Source: an uncultured Verrucomicrobia subdivision 3 bacterium (GTDB taxonomy: Bacteria; Verrucomicrobiota; Verrucomicrobiia; Limisphaerales; UBA11358). From it: a stretch of DNA of 6,370 bases. The first letter of the stretch is position 1, and every line of letters begins with the position of its first letter. The stretch covers positions 1 to 6,370 of the forward strand of contig CAIOUK010000163.1 of assembly GCA_903861445.1 (NCBI GenBank), given 5' to 3'. Positions 5,100-6,370 of this stretch are shown here, piece by piece. Below the pieces are notes generated by a model that saw only the letters and a program-made list of their open reading frames with translations, had not been told where the DNA came from and did no database searches. Both the position numbers and the translations under genes were made by a program.

Positions 5100-6370
5100 G
5101 TGGCTGAAAAAGACGATTATTTGCTGGATCTGCTGGTTGACCTGGGTTTCACCGATGCCGAACAGGTGGCCAAGGCCCGCGAGGAAGCCAACGCTGCCGG
5201 CGTGGGCGTGGTGGATTTGTTGGTGGCCAACAAGGTCATCCGCCCCGGCGATGTGACGCAGGCCAAGGCCGCGCAGTTCGGCGCGGAAGTGGTGAATCTG
5301 GCCGCGATGCACATTGCGGATGAAGTCATCGCCACGGTTCCCCGCGAAATTGCCCGCAAATATCGCGTGGTTCCCATTTTCAAAACGGAGGGCAAGGTGG
5401 CGGTGGCGATCGCTGATCCGTCTGACCTGAACACGATTGATTCGCTGACGCATTTGTTGCGCACCGAAATCGAATTGCGCGTGGCGTCCGAGCCGGACAT
5501 CGAGGCGGCGTTAGGTCGTTATTACGGGAGCGAAAACAAGGCCATGGACGCGGGCATCTTCAAGGATGTCATGCAGGAATTGACGGATGAAAATGTCCAC
5601 GTCGCCAAGGTGGACGAGGTCGGTGAAGTTGAGGACGACGCGCCGCTAATCCGGCTGGTCAATCAAATCATCGTGGACGCGTTCAAGCTGCGCGCGTCGG
5701 ACATCCACCTCGAACCGCTGGAAAAAAGATTCCGCCTGCGCTACCGCATTGACGGCATGTTGCAGGAAATGAAGTCGCCGCCGAAACGGCTGCAGGCACC
5801 GGTCATCGCGCGGCTCAAAATTCAGGCGGGCATGACCATCTCCGAACATCGCGTGCCGCAGGACGGTCGCATTCAGAGCAAGGTCGGCAACAAGCTGATT
5901 GATTTGCGCGTGTCCTGTCTGCCGACGAATCACGGCGAAAGCATCGTGATGCGTATTTTGGACAAGGAAGGTCTGCGCCTCGGTCTGCCGGAACTGGGTT
6001 TCTTGAGCGACGACCAGGCGACGTTCGAGCGTATCATCGGTTTGCCGGATGGAATTTTGCTGGTCACCGGCCCGACGGGTTCCGGTAAAACGACGACGCT
6101 GTATTCCTGTTTGAATTTCATCAACCGGCCCGATCGCAAAATCATCACGGTGGAAGACCCGGTGGAATATGTTTTGTCCGGCATTAATCAAGTCCAGGTC
6201 AACGAAATAGTTGGCTTCACCTTCGCCGGCGCGTTGCGCGCGATTTTGCGTCAGGCACCAAACGTCGTGATGATCGGCGAAATTCGCGATATCGAGACGG
6301 CATCCATCGCCATCAACGCATCGCTCACCGGCCACTTGGTTTTTTCCACGCTGCACACGAACGACGCGCC
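5100..6370 (+). CDS. GspE/PilB-type secretion or type IV pilus ATPase, 3' end cut by window
   Basis: This cytoplasmic hexameric ATPase family powers type IV pilus extension or type II secretion. The frame is open from a GTG at 5100 to the window end, 423 codons, so the C-terminus is missing. The first 60 residues are helical and resemble a degenerate c-di-GMP-binding repeat. A T2SSE N-terminal domain follows (about 60-155, with YRVVPIF and VAIADPSDLNTIDSL). The N2 part of the ATPase has SDIHLEP (200-206), RYRIDG (214-219) and EHRVPQDGR (249-257). The catalytic core has Walker A GPTGSGKT (324-331), the Asp box EDPVEY (352-357), Walker B-like MIGEIRD (391-397) and the His box TGHLVFSTLHTNDA (410-423). 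All core motifs are intact. The zinc-binding tetracysteine region would lie downstream. No ATG gives a sensible alternative start, and no Shine-Dalgarno site is seen. Without pilus or gsp neighbours, GspE and PilB cannot be told apart. Confidence 0.94.
   Translation, partial: MAEKDDYLLDLLVDLGFTDAEQVAKAREEANAAGVGVVDLLVANKVIRPGDVTQAKAAQFGAEVVNLAAMHIADEVIATVPREIARKYRVVPIFKTEGKVAVAIADPSDLNTIDSLTHLLRTEIELRVASEPDIEAALGRYYGSENKAMDAGIFKDVMQELTDENVHVAKVDEVGEVEDDAPLIRLVNQIIVDAFKLRASDIHLEPLEKRFRLRYRIDGMLQEMKSPPKRLQAPVIARLKIQAGMTISEHRVPQDGRIQSKVGNKLIDLRVSCLPTNHGESIVMRILDKEGLRLGLPELGFLSDDQATFERIIGLPDGILLVTGPTGSGKTTTLYSCLNFINRPDRKIITVEDPVEYVLSGINQVQVNEIVGFTFAGALRAILRQAPNVVMIGEIRDIETASIAINASLTGHLVFSTLHTNDA

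Noticed and set aside
5087..5102. Sigma54-like motif TGGCATAAATTTTGTG before the GspE/PilB gene
   Set aside because: It matches the -24 element well, but the -12 GC is GT, and the motif overlaps the GTG start codon, so transcription would begin inside the gene.
5646..6356. 236-residue minus-strand open frame opposite the ATPase gene
   Set aside because: The plus-strand frame carries every motif of the GspE/PilB family, and the reverse product matches nothing recognisable.

Overview
The window is an ordinary stretch of bacterial chromosome, moderately GC-rich in coding parts and AT-rich between genes. It holds seven genes in two divergent blocks that face away from a short spacer at about 3400-3554. 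I see no phage, transposase, CRISPR array, rRNA or tRNA. The lineage is inferred. Weak or absent Shine-Dalgarno sites at most genes, an EF-P with a PGN loop tip, a GspE/PilB ATPase with the RQAPN variant, and intergenic 'CGCGAAATA' and 'GAATTCCGAATT' inverted repeats together suggest a Verrucomicrobiota (PVC group) chromosome. No marker gene here proves it.

Minus-strand block, read from high to low coordinates. efp (elongation factor P, 3399-2842) ends at a short palindromic repeat and a strong intrinsic terminator. ptsI (PTS enzyme I, 2677-902) follows, then proB (glutamate 5-kinase, 832-59). The 69-base ptsI-proB gap shows no terminator, so these two may share a transcript. Only 58 bases lie beyond proB, and they show no complete gene.

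Plus-strand block. nrdR (3555-4010), the repressor of ribonucleotide reductase genes, sits behind a recognisable sigma70-type promoter. A gene of unknown function (4007-4555) overlaps its stop codon by four bases and has the best Shine-Dalgarno site in the window, so the two are probably translationally coupled. A 79-base inverted repeat built of 9-base units follows. Next come a HIT-family nucleotide hydrolase (4648-4992) and the first 423 codons of a GspE/PilB-type secretion or pilus ATPase (5100 to the window end).

The genes do not form one pathway: they cover translation, PTS phosphotransfer, proline synthesis, dNTP regulation, nucleotide hydrolysis, and pilus or secretion assembly. I found no new multi-gene system. 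The points most worth a second look are the EF-P whose modification-site residue is Asn, the unknown gene coupled to nrdR, the two intergenic inverted-repeat elements, and the degenerate N-terminal c-di-GMP motif of the ATPase.
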